64,000 nucleotides of DNA from an uncultured Collinsella sp. (GCA_900541205.1 UQIV01000001.1:124001-188000); one strand, 5' to 3'; positions 9,185 through 17,780 are shown, numbered from the stretch's first letter. A program made the numbers and translations. Notes: generated by a model from the letters alone, not told the origin.

Positions 9185-9988
9185 ATGTCCGTCTATCAGT
9201 CCGCTCCCACGCCGGAGCAAGCGGCCATCACGGCCAAGGATTTCAACTTTTGGTACGGTGACTTTCACGCGCTGACGGGGCTCGACCTCAACATCGCCAA
9301 AAACGCCATCACCTCGTTTATCGGCCCTTCGGGCTGCGGCAAATCGACGTTTTTGCGCTGCATCAACCGTATGAACGACCTTATCGAGGGCACCCGCGTC
9401 GAGGGCACCATGACGCTCGACGGCAACGATATCTATGCCGAGGGCGTCGACCCGGTCGACCTTCGCCGCCGCGTGGGCATGATTTTTCAGCAGCCCAACC
9501 CGTTTCCCAAATCCATCTACGAGAATGTCGCTTTTGGCCCTCGTCTGCAGGGCGTGACTAGCAAAAGCGACCTCGATGACATCGTGGAAGAATCTCTCAA
9601 GCGCGCCAACCTCTGGAAAGAGGTATCCAATCAGCTCAACAAGGATGGTTTGGCGCTCTCGGGTGGTCAGCAGCAGCGTCTGTGCATCGCGCGTGTGCTT
9701 GCGGTGCAGCCCGATGTCCTTCTGATGGACGAGCCCTGCTCCGCCATCGACCCCACGTCCGTCTCTAAGGTCGAGGATCTGATGGCCGAGCTGGCGCCCG
9801 AGATGACGATCATCATCGTCACGCATTCTATGCAGCAGGCCGCTCGTATTAGCGACTACACCGCATTTTTCTTGCAAGAAGTTGCCGGCGAGCCCGCCAC
9901 GCTCATCGAGTATGGTCAAACCGACGCGATCTTCACCAGCCCGGCGGATTCGCGGACGGAAGACTATATCACCGGCCGCTTTGGCTGA
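9185..9988 (+). CDS. pstB: Phosphate ABC transporter ATPase PstB
   Basis: PstB is the ATPase of the phosphate importer. The 267-residue product has Walker A GPSGCGKST (47-55), the Q-loop, the signature LSGGQQQRLCIARVLA, Walker B VLLMDEPCSAIDP (the usual PstB form is DEPTSALDP, so two conservative changes) and the switch His in VTHSMQQAARISDYTAFF, a PstB-specific ending. ATG 9185 follows TTAAGGAG. phoU comes 92 bases downstream. Confidence 0.96.
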   Translation: MSVYQSAPTPEQAAITAKDFNFWYGDFHALTGLDLNIAKNAITSFIGPSGCGKSTFLRCINRMNDLIEGTRVEGTMTLDGNDIYAEGVDPVDLRRRVGMIFQQPNPFPKSIYENVAFGPRLQGVTSKSDLDDIVEESLKRANLWKEVSNQLNKDGLALSGGQQQRLCIARVLAVQPDVLLMDEPCSAIDPTSVSKVEDLMAELAPEMTIIIVTHSMQQAARISDYTAFFLQEVAGEPATLIEYGQTDAIFTSPADSRTEDYITGRFG

Positions 9989-10080
9989 TCGGTGCGACTA
10001 GTCCCAAACCGATCGGACCTGGTCCGGTGCGTATTCACTGTGCGGGCGGCATGACCGCACCCAACTGATTGGAGTGAACC

Positions 10081-10938
10081 ATGCGCAAACTGTTTTCCCG
10101 TCAGCTCATCGAGGCCCGTCACGAGATGCTGAGCATCTACGAGGCTGTTGACCTGGCGCTTCACGACGCCGTGAAGGCCTATGTGACCGACGATCGCAAG
10201 CTCGCCACCAAGACCAAGAAGCGCACGCTTTCGATTGACGCGCGTTGCGCCAACTTGGAGGCCGTGTGCTACAACCTGATCGCTACGCAGTCGCCGGTCG
10301 CCTCCGACTTCCGCTTGCTGCAGACAATCATCTACGTCGACTTTAACCTGCAGCGCATGACCGATAAGGTTCGCCAGGTCTGCCGCGCCACGCGTCACAT
10401 GGTCAAGGCCGACATCTCGCTGCCTCAGGAGCTTGTCGGTACGGTTGAGGCCGAGGCCGAAGCTGTTTACCAGGTGCTGGGTTCGTCGATTTCTGCGCTC
10501 GTCACCAACGACATGTCCATCATCTGCAATCTGGCCGTCGAGGACGGGCCGGTGCATGCGGCGTACGAGAAGTTCTTCCGTACCTTCAACCGCATGGATG
10601 CCGGCGAGTTTATGGATGACAACAGCAATTACGACGACCTGCGCCGCGCCATTATGGTTTCGCGCTACCTCGATCGTATCGCCTCGATTTCCATCGATGC
10701 TGCCTGTCGTCTGACCTTCCTGTTGACTGGTCAGCGTATGAATGCCGGCGATATCGCCCGTACGGATGAGGATGAGCTCGAGAGCATGCGCGTGCCTTCG
10801 GGCGAGGGCGTCATCATGAGGCCCGCCGTCGACGCGCGTTACGTTGCCAAGGTGCCCGCTAACGAGGTCAGCGAGGGTCTTCGCTACCTGCTCGATCATC
10901 TTGAGGATGAGGACGATGGCGAGGACGACGAGGAGTAA
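10081..10938 (+). CDS. phoU: Phosphate signalling protein PhoU
   Basis: PhoU couples the Pst importer to the phosphate-responsive histidine kinase and limits uptake in phosphate excess. The 285-residue protein is all helical with two PhoU repeats; the first contains DFRLLQTIIYVDFNLQRMTDKV, matching the metal-binding helix consensus of the family, and the second contains RRAIMVSRYLDRIASISIDAA. The C-terminus is a short acidic tail. It is the last gene of the pst set and is followed by a hairpin at 10976-11007. Confidence 0.92.
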   Translation: MRKLFSRQLIEARHEMLSIYEAVDLALHDAVKAYVTDDRKLATKTKKRTLSIDARCANLEAVCYNLIATQSPVASDFRLLQTIIYVDFNLQRMTDKVRQVCRATRHMVKADISLPQELVGTVEAEAEAVYQVLGSSISALVTNDMSIICNLAVEDGPVHAAYEKFFRTFNRMDAGEFMDDNSNYDDLRRAIMVSRYLDRIASISIDAACRLTFLLTGQRMNAGDIARTDEDELESMRVPSGEGVIMRPAVDARYVAKVPANEVSEGLRYLLDHLEDEDDGEDDEE

Positions 10939-10975
10939 GTAACCCCGTTCGTCGAAAGATTGTAAATACCTAAGT

Positions 10976-11007
10976 GAGCGCGGCCTTGCACATGCGGGGC
11001 CGCGCTC
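10976..11007 (+). terminator. Hairpin between phoU and yggS
   Basis: A perfect 10-bp stem, GAGCGCGGCC (10976-10985) with GGCCGCGCTC (10998-11007), followed by a weak T-run (TTGCGTT). It probably ends the pst-phoU transcript and separates it from yggS-sepF-yggT-divIVA. Confidence 0.55.
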
Positions 11008-11057
11008 TTGCGTTAGCATGGGACTACTTGTTTGGCTGTCAGCGGAGGCGATTGGCA

Positions 11058-11795
11058 ATGGATAACTATTTGGACTTGATGCGCGCTCGCCGCGAGCAGA
11101 TTCTGGAACGTTTTTATGCGGCGCTCGATCGCGCAGGCCGCCCCCACGACGCCGCGCGCCTCATTGCCGTGTCAAAGACCGTTGGTGTCGATGAGACCGT
11201 TGCCGCCATCCAGACGGGGTATCGCCATTTTGCCGAGAACCGCCCGCAGGAGCTGGTTCGCAAGCTCACGGGTCTGGCGGAGCATCCGGAGCTGCCCGAG
11301 GTGCGCTTCGATATGATCGGGAACCTGCAGACCAATAAGATCAATGCGGTGCTGGGCTCAGCCGAGCTGATTCACTCGGTGGGTTCGCTGCATCTGGCGC
11401 AGGCGATCTCGAGCCGTGCTGCCCGCAAGATTGAGGCAGGCGAGCTCGCCGGCCCTCAGCGTGTGCTCATTGAGGTCAATGTGAGTGGTGAGGAGTCGAA
11501 GGGAGGCTTTTCGCCCGATGAGATTCGCGCCGCCGCGGGCGAGCTTGCGGAACTTGAGGGAATTTGCGTACAGGGGCTTATGACTATGGCGCCTCGGGGG
11601 AATAAGGATGTGGCACGCCGCACCTTTGCGGGGCTTCGTGAGCTGAGGGATGAGCTGGAGGCGGCGCATCCCGATTTGAACCTGCCTGAGCTTTCCTGCG
11701 GCATGAGCGAAGACTTTGAGCCTGCCCTTGAGGAGGGCTCTACGCTCGTTCGCCTGGGCAGGGTAGTATTTAGCCCGGAGTTTGCAGTAAAATAA
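11058..11795 (+). CDS. yggS: PLP homeostasis protein YggS/YlmE (PROSC family)
   Basis: A single-domain, fold type III pyridoxal-phosphate binding protein that buffers PLP and affects amino-acid homeostasis; it has no known catalytic activity. The protein is 245 residues with the PLP lysine in LIAVSKTVGV (Lys40), the conserved FAENRPQEL and FDMIGNLQTNK, and the C-terminal SCGMSEDFEPALEEGSTLVRLGR phosphate-binding region. ATG 11058 follows GCGGAGG; in-frame starts further upstream have no ribosome-binding site. It is the ylmE equivalent in front of sepF. Confidence 0.93.
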   Translation: MDNYLDLMRARREQILERFYAALDRAGRPHDAARLIAVSKTVGVDETVAAIQTGYRHFAENRPQELVRKLTGLAEHPELPEVRFDMIGNLQTNKINAVLGSAELIHSVGSLHLAQAISSRAARKIEAGELAGPQRVLIEVNVSGEESKGGFSPDEIRAAAGELAELEGICVQGLMTMAPRGNKDVARRTFAGLRELRDELEAAHPDLNLPELSCGMSEDFEPALEEGSTLVRLGRVVFSPEFAVK

Positions 11796-11855
11796 GGCTC
11801 TGAAGTGCGCACTGATTATCGGGGCGCCTGCACTAAACCGCGAGAGGACACAACC

Positions 11856-12578
11856 ATGGGCTTCCTTGACGAGATTAAAAATAAGATGCACCTGGGCGGC
11901 CAGCAGGGTTACGACCAGGGTTATGGCCAGGACGACGACTACGGCTACGATGATGGCTATGACGATGGCTATCAGGGCAACGGCTACAGCGGTGCTTCGG
12001 GCGAGGGCTTCTACACCCAAGACGAGCCGAGCAACGGCCTGCTTGGTCAGACGCGCCGTGGTGAAGCTGAGTCGGTTGCCGTGTATACACGCTCCGGGCA
12101 GCTGGTCGGCGATGACTCCCGCCATGCCACGACGTATAACCCGCCTTCGCGCTCGCAGGACAGTGTTGCGAGCGGTTATCGTCCTGGTGCCTATGACACG
12201 CCGTCGAGCTACGCCGAGAACACCCGCGCCCGTGCCGCCGCTGCGCCCGCGCCTACACCGAGCGATGCCTCGGCCTATGCGAGCAATATCATCAACGCCA
12301 CACCGCAGCTGCCGGCCTATGTCCTGCGCCCCGAGAGTTATGACGACGTGGAGACCGTGGTGCGTCGCGTTCGCACCAAGCAGCCTGTCGCACTGATTTT
12401 TGTGGGCGTACGTACCGAAGTTGCCAAGCGCGTCTTGGACTTCTCTTACGGCTTTGCCTGCGGTCTGGGTGCTACGGTCAAGGAGGTGGGCGACCGCGTG
12501 TTCATGGTGCTGCCCGCCGGTTGCGAGGTCAAAGATTCCGATCTCAAGAAGCTTCGTGCGGACGGCTACCTTAAGTAA
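11856..12578 (+). CDS. sepF: Cell division protein SepF
   Basis: SepF anchors FtsZ to the membrane and replaces FtsA in actinobacteria. The 240-residue protein begins with an amphipathic membrane-targeting helix (MGFLDEIKNKMHLG), then a Gln/Gly/Tyr/Asp-rich repetitive linker (about 17-55, GYDDGYDDGY-like units) and a Ser/Ala/Pro-rich section. The conserved SepF core starts at about 150 (YVLRPESYDDVETVVRRVR) and contains VLDFSYGFACGLGATVKEVGD. ATG 11856 follows GAGAGGA. The linker is longer than in Bacillus SepF, as is common in actinobacteria. Confidence 0.93.
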   Translation: MGFLDEIKNKMHLGGQQGYDQGYGQDDDYGYDDGYDDGYQGNGYSGASGEGFYTQDEPSNGLLGQTRRGEAESVAVYTRSGQLVGDDSRHATTYNPPSRSQDSVASGYRPGAYDTPSSYAENTRARAAAAPAPTPSDASAYASNIINATPQLPAYVLRPESYDDVETVVRRVRTKQPVALIFVGVRTEVAKRVLDFSYGFACGLGATVKEVGDRVFMVLPAGCEVKDSDLKKLRADGYLK

Positions 12579-12599
12579 AGACAAGACGAGGAGATTCCC

Positions 12600-12881
12600 A
12601 TCAACATCTACACTATCGTCCAGCTGGTCAACACGCTGTTCAACTTCTATTCCACGCTCATTGTCGTCTACTGCTTTATGACGTGGATTCCCATGAAGCA
12701 GGGTGGTTTGCTTCAGGATATTGCCGCGGTGCTTGATAGCGTGTGCGGTCCGTGGCTCAACCTGTTCCGTCGTTTCATCCCGCCGATGGGCGGTATCGAT
12801 TTTTCGCCGGTCGTTGCGATTATTGCGTTGCAGTTGGTGCAGAGGCTGGTTCTGCAGCTTCTTATAGGTATACTCGTGTAG
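12600..12881 (+). CDS. yggT: YggT/YlmG family membrane protein with apparent AUC start
   Basis: A small protein with two predicted membrane helices, encoded next to sepF and divIVA in Gram-positives; family members influence FtsZ/nucleoid positioning or osmotic tolerance. The recognisable family sequence begins INIYTIVQLVNTLFNFYS, continues IVVYCFMTWIP, and ends with the second helix and the FRRFIPPMGGIDFSPVVAII motif, about 93 residues in all. Between the in-frame sepF-side stop (12576-12578) and the first helix there is no ATG, GTG, TTG or early CTG. GAGGAG (12588-12593) stands exactly 6 bases before ATC 12600, so the start appears to be AUC. AUU at 12594 is too close. CTG 12624 or ATG 12678 would delete part or all of helix 1. 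Confidence 0.82.
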   Translation: MNIYTIVQLVNTLFNFYSTLIVVYCFMTWIPMKQGGLLQDIAAVLDSVCGPWLNLFRRFIPPMGGIDFSPVVAIIALQLVQRLVLQLLIGILV

Positions 12882-12942
12882 AACTGACTTAGTAACTTAC
12901 GTCGGGCGTGTAGCGCCAAGGCGATGAAAAAGGAGACTTGTT

Positions 12943-13617
12943 ATGGCTATTACCCCTGCAGACATCCAGGCTCAGACTTTCTCTGAGGCCAAGCGTGGCT
13001 ACGATCCTGCCGAGGTCGACGTCTTCTTGGAGACGCTGTCCTCTGAGGTTGACGCTATGCTCGCTAAGATCGTCGACCTTAAGGGTCGTCTGACTGCTAC
13101 CGAGCAGCAGCTTGCCGATGCGCAGGCTCAGCTTGCCCAGGCTCAGGATGCCCCCGCCCAGGCCGTTCCTGCCGCCCCCGTGGCTGCTCCCGCCCCTGAC
13201 TTCTCCGCTCAGGAGCGCCAGATTTCCGCTGCCCTGATCGCTGCCCAGCAGACCGCTGAGACCATCGTCAACGATGCCAATGAGAACGCTGAGCGTATTC
13301 GCAACGAGGCTGACGCCAAGGCCCGCGAGGTTATCCGCCAGGCTCTGACCGAAAAGCAGGCCGAGCTCGAGGAGATCGATCGTCTCAAGGCTTCCCGTGA
13401 GGAGTTCAAGGCAGAGTATCTCAAGCTCATCCAGCACTTTATGGACGATGCCCAGAATTCCTTCCCGGCCGATCTGATGGCCTCCACGCCGGTCGGTTCT
13501 GCCGCTTCTCCTGCAGTGACTGTTCCCGCCGAGCCGCTGCCCGTCGCTGACCCGGTTGTCCCCGTGGCCGATCCCTTCGCCCCGATCGACAACTTCGCTG
13601 CCGACGACCTGGACTAA
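12943..13617 (+). CDS. divIVA: DivIVA-domain polar/septal coiled-coil protein
   Basis: DivIVA binds negatively curved membrane at poles and septa and recruits division or growth proteins. The 224-residue protein has the N-terminal membrane-binding domain (ITPADIQAQTFSEAKRGYDPAEVDVFLETL), a first coiled coil, an Ala/Pro linker (about 70-85), a second coiled coil (about 90-165) and a disordered Ala/Pro/Asp tail. ATG 12943 follows AAGGAG. It ends the ylm-type block and is followed by a strong terminator. Confidence 0.93.
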   Translation: MAITPADIQAQTFSEAKRGYDPAEVDVFLETLSSEVDAMLAKIVDLKGRLTATEQQLADAQAQLAQAQDAPAQAVPAAPVAAPAPDFSAQERQISAALIAAQQTAETIVNDANENAERIRNEADAKAREVIRQALTEKQAELEEIDRLKASREEFKAEYLKLIQHFMDDAQNSFPADLMASTPVGSAASPAVTVPAEPLPVADPVVPVADPFAPIDNFAADDLD

Positions 13618-13643
13618 CATTCGGCCTACAATTTAGTGCCTAG

Positions 13644-13673
13644 AAAGGACCCGCAGCTTGCGGGTCCTTTTTT
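13644..13673 (+). terminator. Rho-independent terminator after divIVA
   Basis: A perfect 12-bp stem (AAAGGACCCGCA 13644-13655 with TGCGGGTCCTTT 13659-13670), 3-base loop, and a run of seven T. It lies 27 bases after the divIVA stop. Confidence 0.9.
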
Positions 13674-13783
13674 ATGACTGTACCGGGGCGCGCAACATAA
13701 AAAACCGAGCCCTGCACATAGTGGCGCAGAACTCGGCGAACCGGTGAGCGGTCAAGGATAGGTTTTAGGGCATGTCCCAAAAT

Positions 13784-14314
13784 CTACTTGAGGAGGAAGT
13801 CGGAGAGGGGAATGGTACGGGCCTCGCGATGCTCGGAATCGGCGATGTGGTCGGCAGGATAGCCACAGACGAGCATGTGATAGGGATAGACGCCCTTGGG
13901 CGGGTTGAACTGCTCCTGTGCCACCTCGGGCTTAAAATGGCATACCCAGCACGTTCCCAGGCCCTGCTCGGTGGCCTCCATCATCATCTGATCGCACACG
14001 ATGGACGTATCGATTTCACTGGAATTCATCTTGTCATACGGGCGCACCCAAGCATCATCAGTAACGCTGCAAATAAGGAAGACAAGCGGAGCCCCAAAGA
14101 TAGACCCATCACGAGCAAACCGAGGCTGACAAGCAGCAGCCTTCTCCAGAAGCTCAGGCGTATCCAACACCATCACACGGGTTGGATGATTATTACAAGC
14201 AGAAGGAGCAATACGCCCAGCCTCAACAATGGCATCCACCACAGCTTGCTCAACAGCCCGATCTTCAAACTCACGACAAGAATACCGACCCCGAGCCAGA
14301 TCCAAATAAGACAT
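13784..14314 (-). CDS. Nitroreductase family protein
   Basis: An FMN-dependent NAD(P)H oxidoreductase of the nitroreductase superfamily. The 176-residue protein begins MSYLDLARGRYSCREF, the typical R-x-S-x-R-x-F FMN-phosphate motif; EAGRIAPSACNNHP and the C-terminal GTCWVCHFKPE segment also fit. It is compact for the family. The start at 14314 has GGAGGG directly upstream on this strand; an upstream hydrophobic in-frame extension lacks a ribosome-binding site. Substrate cannot be told from sequence. It faces divIVA convergently. Confidence 0.85.
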   Translation of the reverse strand: MSYLDLARGRYSCREFEDRAVEQAVVDAIVEAGRIAPSACNNHPTRVMVLDTPELLEKAAACQPRFARDGSIFGAPLVFLICSVTDDAWVRPYDKMNSSEIDTSIVCDQMMMEATEQGLGTCWVCHFKPEVAQEQFNPPKGVYPYHMLVCGYPADHIADSEHREARTIPLSDFLLK

Positions 14315-14497
14315 ACAAGCCCTCCAACAATTAAAAATCAAACAAACCCAAAGTAACCCAAACAGTACCCAAAGCAGCAATCAGCCAAACGCTCATCAAG
14401 GGCCAAAGTGTCCGAACGGATACCAAAGGTCCCTTCAGCCAAACCCCCATTGCGCTAAACCTATCAGCCAAAGTTCCCAATGGTGGTGCATAAGGGA

Positions 14498-14575
14498 GCG
14501 GGCCCGGCCACTAATAACCTTTTGAACGACTCTGCTTGCAGCCGGAGTGAAAAAGGTATTAGTGGTCGGGCCCGC
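14498..14575. repeat. Long imperfect inverted repeat (78 bp)
   Basis: Arms of about 26 bases (14498-14523 and 14550-14575) pair with only a few mismatches; the loop contains a small inner dyad (ACTC/GAGT). It sits 24 bases beyond the 3' end of the minus-strand DUF47 gene, so it may act as its terminator. It belongs structurally to the recurring class seen at 23666, 28200, 35903, 38931, 44508 and 61154. The rest of the 14315-14599 gap shows nothing else I can name. Confidence 0.75.
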
Positions 14576-14599
14576 GACCGGTGGGATACGTACCCCCAA

Positions 14600-15223
14600 T
14601 TAACTGTTCTTCATGACAATCGAATCCACGACATCGGCCACATTCTCGCAGCAGTCGGCGCAGTACTCCAGGAATGCGTAGACGTCACGCCAGGCGATGA
14701 CCTCGAGCGGATCCTTGCCGTTAACGTGCAGGTTGCGCATGGCATTGATGTAGAGTTCGTCGGCCTCGGACTCGATGGTGTTGATCTGGATGACGAGCTC
14801 GCGCAGGGTCTTGGACTTGCGGTAGTTGGGAAGCTCGACCATCAGGTCTTTCATGGCGCGGCAGGCGTCAGTCACCTTGTGGGCGATGACGATGGCGTCG
14901 GGATGGATGCTCTGAATGTTGGTGAAGTAGACGCGCTGCACGACGCCCTCAATACGGTCGAGCACGGTGTCGAGCGCGCAGCTCATCAGATCCAGATCCT
15001 CGCGCTCGAGCGGGGTGATAAAGGCGGTGAGCAGGGCGTCTTCGAGCTCGTGGTGCTTCTTGTCTGCCGCATGCTCAATCGCATGCATCTTATTGAGCAT
15101 GTCGTGAATCTGCGCGGGATCGAAGTTCTCAAAAATCTGGGTAAGCAGCTCGGCGGCCTGGACGGCGAGGTCGGCGCAGGCGACGTAGTTGTCAAAGTAG
15201 AACGAATCGGGTTTCTTAGCCAT
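14600..15223 (-). CDS. DUF47/PhoU-like Pit accessory protein
   Basis: A helical protein of the DUF47 (PF01865) family, a distant PhoU relative that is usually encoded with PiT transporters and is thought to regulate phosphate uptake. The 207-residue product starts MAKKPDSFYFDNYVACADLAV, contains MHAIEHAADKKHHELEDAL (metal-binding-like His/Glu/Asp residues) and the second repeat VIQINTIESEADELYINAM, and ends with WRDVYAFLEYCADCCENVADVV. It lies 67 bases downstream of pit on the same strand. Confidence 0.9.
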   Translation of the reverse strand: MAKKPDSFYFDNYVACADLAVQAAELLTQIFENFDPAQIHDMLNKMHAIEHAADKKHHELEDALLTAFITPLEREDLDLMSCALDTVLDRIEGVVQRVYFTNIQSIHPDAIVIAHKVTDACRAMKDLMVELPNYRKSKTLRELVIQINTIESEADELYINAMRNLHVNGKDPLEVIAWRDVYAFLEYCADCCENVADVVDSIVMKNS

Positions 15224-15290
15224 GGGTGGGTCCTTTCGAGGCGAAGACGGGTGGGCGAAGTGTTGCGGTCCAGATGGACGTTCGGTTTGA

Positions 15291-16340
15291 CTAGAGGAAC
15301 ATCATGAACAGCTTGGCCATGACAAAGCTGATGAGTCCGCAGGCGGGGAAGGTGAAGAACCAGGTGAACATCATGTCCTTAACGACGCCGAAGTTGATGG
15401 CCGAGAGGCGCTTGACGGCACCGACGCCCATGATGGCGCAGGTCTTGATGTGTGTGGAGGACACGGGGATGCCGGTAAGGGTGGCAAGCAGCAGGTTCGC
15501 GGCGCCCGCGAGGTCGGCGGAGAAGCCCTGATACTTCTCGAGCTTAACCATGCTCTGGCCGACGGACTTTATGATGCGCTCGCCGCCGACGCTGGTGCCG
15601 ATACCCATGGTGGCCGAGCACAGCAGCATAATCCAGATGGGGATGCCGGCATCGCCGACGCTGGTCTGGCCGTTTGCGAAGGCCACGCCTAAAAAGAGCA
15701 CGCCGATGAACTTCTGTCCATCCTGCGCGCCGTGCATAAAGCTCATGGCCGCAGCGCTCGCGATCTGAGCGTATTTAAAGAAGACATTGGCACGTCGCCT
15801 GTTGGCGGCGGCGAAAAGAATCGAGACGAGTTTGCACAGGACCCAGCCCATGACAAAGCCCAGGCCGATGGAGAGCGCCAGGCCGTAGATGACCTTCATC
15901 CACTCGTGGACGTTGACGCTGCTCGCGCCGCCGAGGGCGATAGCGGCACCGGTCAGGCCGGCGATAAGGCTGTGGCTTTGCGAAGTGGGGATGCCAAAAC
16001 GCGATGCTGTGGCGCCGTAGACGACGATGGAGAACAGCGCTGCGCAGAGGCACGCGAGCGCCATGGTGCTGTTTCCGCCAAAGTCGACGATATGTGAGAT
16101 GGTGTTGGCGACGCTCGCATTAAAGTGCGTCATGATGAGCACGCCGAGGAAGTTGAATGCGGCGCTCATGAGAATGGCGGCGCGGGCGGGCATGCAACGC
16201 GTAGTGACGCAGGTCGCGATGGCGTTGGGCGCGTCGGTCCATCCATTGACGAAGATGGCGCCGAGCGCGAGGATCACGGTGACGGCAAGGACTGGGTTCG
16301 ACACAATTTGGCCGAGGAAGGTTGAGAACGTTACGTCCAT
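15291..16340 (-). CDS. pit: PiT family low-affinity inorganic phosphate transporter
   Basis: A proton- or cation-coupled phosphate permease of the PiT family (PF01384). The 349-residue protein has about ten membrane helices and both family signature repeats: GWTDAPNAIATCVTTR near the N-terminus and FMHGAQDGQKFIG in the second half. It is a second, low-affinity phosphate route alongside the Pst system at 6.5-10.9 kb. Start ATG 16338-16340 on the minus strand. The DUF47 gene downstream forms its usual operon partner. Confidence 0.93.
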   Translation of the reverse strand: MDVTFSTFLGQIVSNPVLAVTVILALGAIFVNGWTDAPNAIATCVTTRCMPARAAILMSAAFNFLGVLIMTHFNASVANTISHIVDFGGNSTMALACLCAALFSIVVYGATASRFGIPTSQSHSLIAGLTGAAIALGGASSVNVHEWMKVIYGLALSIGLGFVMGWVLCKLVSILFAAANRRRANVFFKYAQIASAAAMSFMHGAQDGQKFIGVLFLGVAFANGQTSVGDAGIPIWIMLLCSATMGIGTSVGGERIIKSVGQSMVKLEKYQGFSADLAGAANLLLATLTGIPVSSTHIKTCAIMGVGAVKRLSAINFGVVKDMMFTWFFTFPACGLISFVMAKLFMMFL

Positions 16341-16590
16341 ATATGGGCTTTCTCGAAGTTTGCAGGCACGTTACAAAAACATGATAAATCGTTTCACCTC
16401 CTGCGGGTCTCTTTACCGAGTTCTGATGGGAGAAGTGAACTTTTTGGCACTAAAATTGAATATTAGCCCTGTTGACCGCGGGTGTTCTTTTTGCTAACAC
16501 GCCATGCGGACACGTGCGATTACTACGACACTCCAAAACCACAGCCTGTTCGCTTTACAACATGCAAACATGAGTTCGATAATAGGAGGC

Positions 16591-16929
16591 ATGGAATATC
16601 GACAGACAGACGGCAAAACTCGGCGCGTACACAAGCAGTATGTGGACGTCGTGGCTCGCATCCTCGCGGGCGGACAAGTCGTGCCGGTCACCGTCTGCTG
16701 GGTCGACGGACGTTGTTTTACAATCGATGAAATTATCTCGACCACCGGGTTTGGCCTGACGGTCCACGGCATCCGTACGGCGACCTATAAGGTGCGTTTT
16801 GGCGGGCACGCGACCGAGTTGTATCTGGAGGACCAGACGCGCGAGCGGGCGGACGGCTCGCAGGCACACGTGATGCGTTGGTGGGTCTGGGCCTTTGATC
16901 GCACGCTCGAGGGCGAGCGCCGTAGGTAA
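16591..16929 (+). CDS. Conserved hypothetical protein
   Basis: A predicted 112-residue soluble protein, probably beta-rich: KQYVDVVARILAGGQVVPVTVCWVDGRCFTIDEI followed by ATYKVRFGGHATELYLED and RWWVWAFDRT. I do not recognise a named function; similar short proteins occur in Firmicutes and actinobacteria. The start is unsure: AGGAGG (16584-16589) stands only one base before ATG 16591, which is too tight. ATG 16570 or 16504 in the same frame would extend it but lack a ribosome-binding site. Codon use is like that of its neighbours. Confidence 0.6.
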   Translation: MEYRQTDGKTRRVHKQYVDVVARILAGGQVVPVTVCWVDGRCFTIDEIISTTGFGLTVHGIRTATYKVRFGGHATELYLEDQTRERADGSQAHVMRWWVWAFDRTLEGERRR

Positions 16930-17012
16930 GGACGTACGGCATTCGGGTACAATGACAGGAATCTTGTCATCTGCTGCGCCGTCTTTCACGGCGCTTTGTG
17001 AAAGGACGAAGT

Positions 17013-17708
17013 ATGAACGATATCCAGGGCTATCAGAACGGCCCCATCGAAACTGGCGCAAGCCGTGCCAAGGAGATGTCGCCGCGTGCGTACAATCTCA
17101 CCATGTCTGCCCTCATCTTCTTGGGCTTTTGTGCCATGGGCGCTGGTGCTTACTTTACGAGCACCATGGCGTTTGCCCGCATGATGATGAGCGGCGCCGC
17201 CCTGCCACTGGTCTTTGGCTCGTTTATCCTGACTATTGTCGGCATCGTCATGATGTCGGCTGCTGCCAGCAAACAGTCCGTGGGCCTGTCGCTCGTGGGT
17301 TACGTGATCTTTGCGAGCACCTTTGGCCTGACCGCGTCGTTTGGCCTTGCCAACTATGACCTGCCCACCATCAACACCGCCTTTATCGCCACCGCTGCCA
17401 TCACCTTTGTCTTTGGCGCCTTGGGCGTGACGCTCCCCAAGTTTTTCCAGCGCGTATATGGCATTGGTTTTGGCATCCTGCTTGCCACGATTCTGGTCGA
17501 GATCGTGCTGATGTTCATGGGCGTTTCGCAGTCCATCACCGATCTGATCGTGATCGTGGTGTTCGCCGGGTTTATTGGCTACGACACCTATGTTGCCACG
17601 ACGGTGCCGCCCACGCTGCCCAATGCGGTGCTCATGGCGTCCAATCTGTTCGTGGACATTATCAACGTGTTCCTGCGCATTTTGAACATCCTTGGCCGTC
17701 GCGACTAG
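17013..17708 (+). CDS. Bax inhibitor-1/YccA family membrane protein
   Basis: A member of the BI-1 (PF01027) family; bacterial relatives such as YetJ are pH-sensitive calcium leak channels. The 231-residue product has a short N-terminal cytoplasmic tail and about seven membrane helices; the C-terminal signature FAGFIGYDTYVATTV contains the conserved Asp, and the ending NVFLRILNILGRRD fits the family. ATG 17013 follows AAAGGA with 6 bases spacing. A UUCG-loop terminator lies downstream. Confidence 0.88.
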   Translation: MNDIQGYQNGPIETGASRAKEMSPRAYNLTMSALIFLGFCAMGAGAYFTSTMAFARMMMSGAALPLVFGSFILTIVGIVMMSAAASKQSVGLSLVGYVIFASTFGLTASFGLANYDLPTINTAFIATAAITFVFGALGVTLPKFFQRVYGIGFGILLATILVEIVLMFMGVSQSITDLIVIVVFAGFIGYDTYVATTVPPTLPNAVLMASNLFVDIINVFLRILNILGRRD

Positions 17709-17751
17709 TGGCGAATCGCGGCGGTGCTTGCCATGCGTGCAAATCGATGCG

Positions 17752-17780
17752 AAAGGCGGTCCTTCGGGGCCGTCTTTTTT
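17752..17780 (+). terminator. UUCG-tetraloop terminator after the BI-1 gene
   Basis: AAAGGCGGTCC (17752-17762) pairs with GGGCCGTCTTTTTT (17767-17780), allowing wobbles, around a TTCG loop, and ends in six T. This is a typical intrinsic terminator. Confidence 0.8.

Noticed and set aside
16504..16590. Upstream starts for the hypothetical protein at 16591
   Set aside because: ATG 16504 and ATG 16570 have no ribosome-binding site and the added residues are not domain-like; the start remains uncertain.
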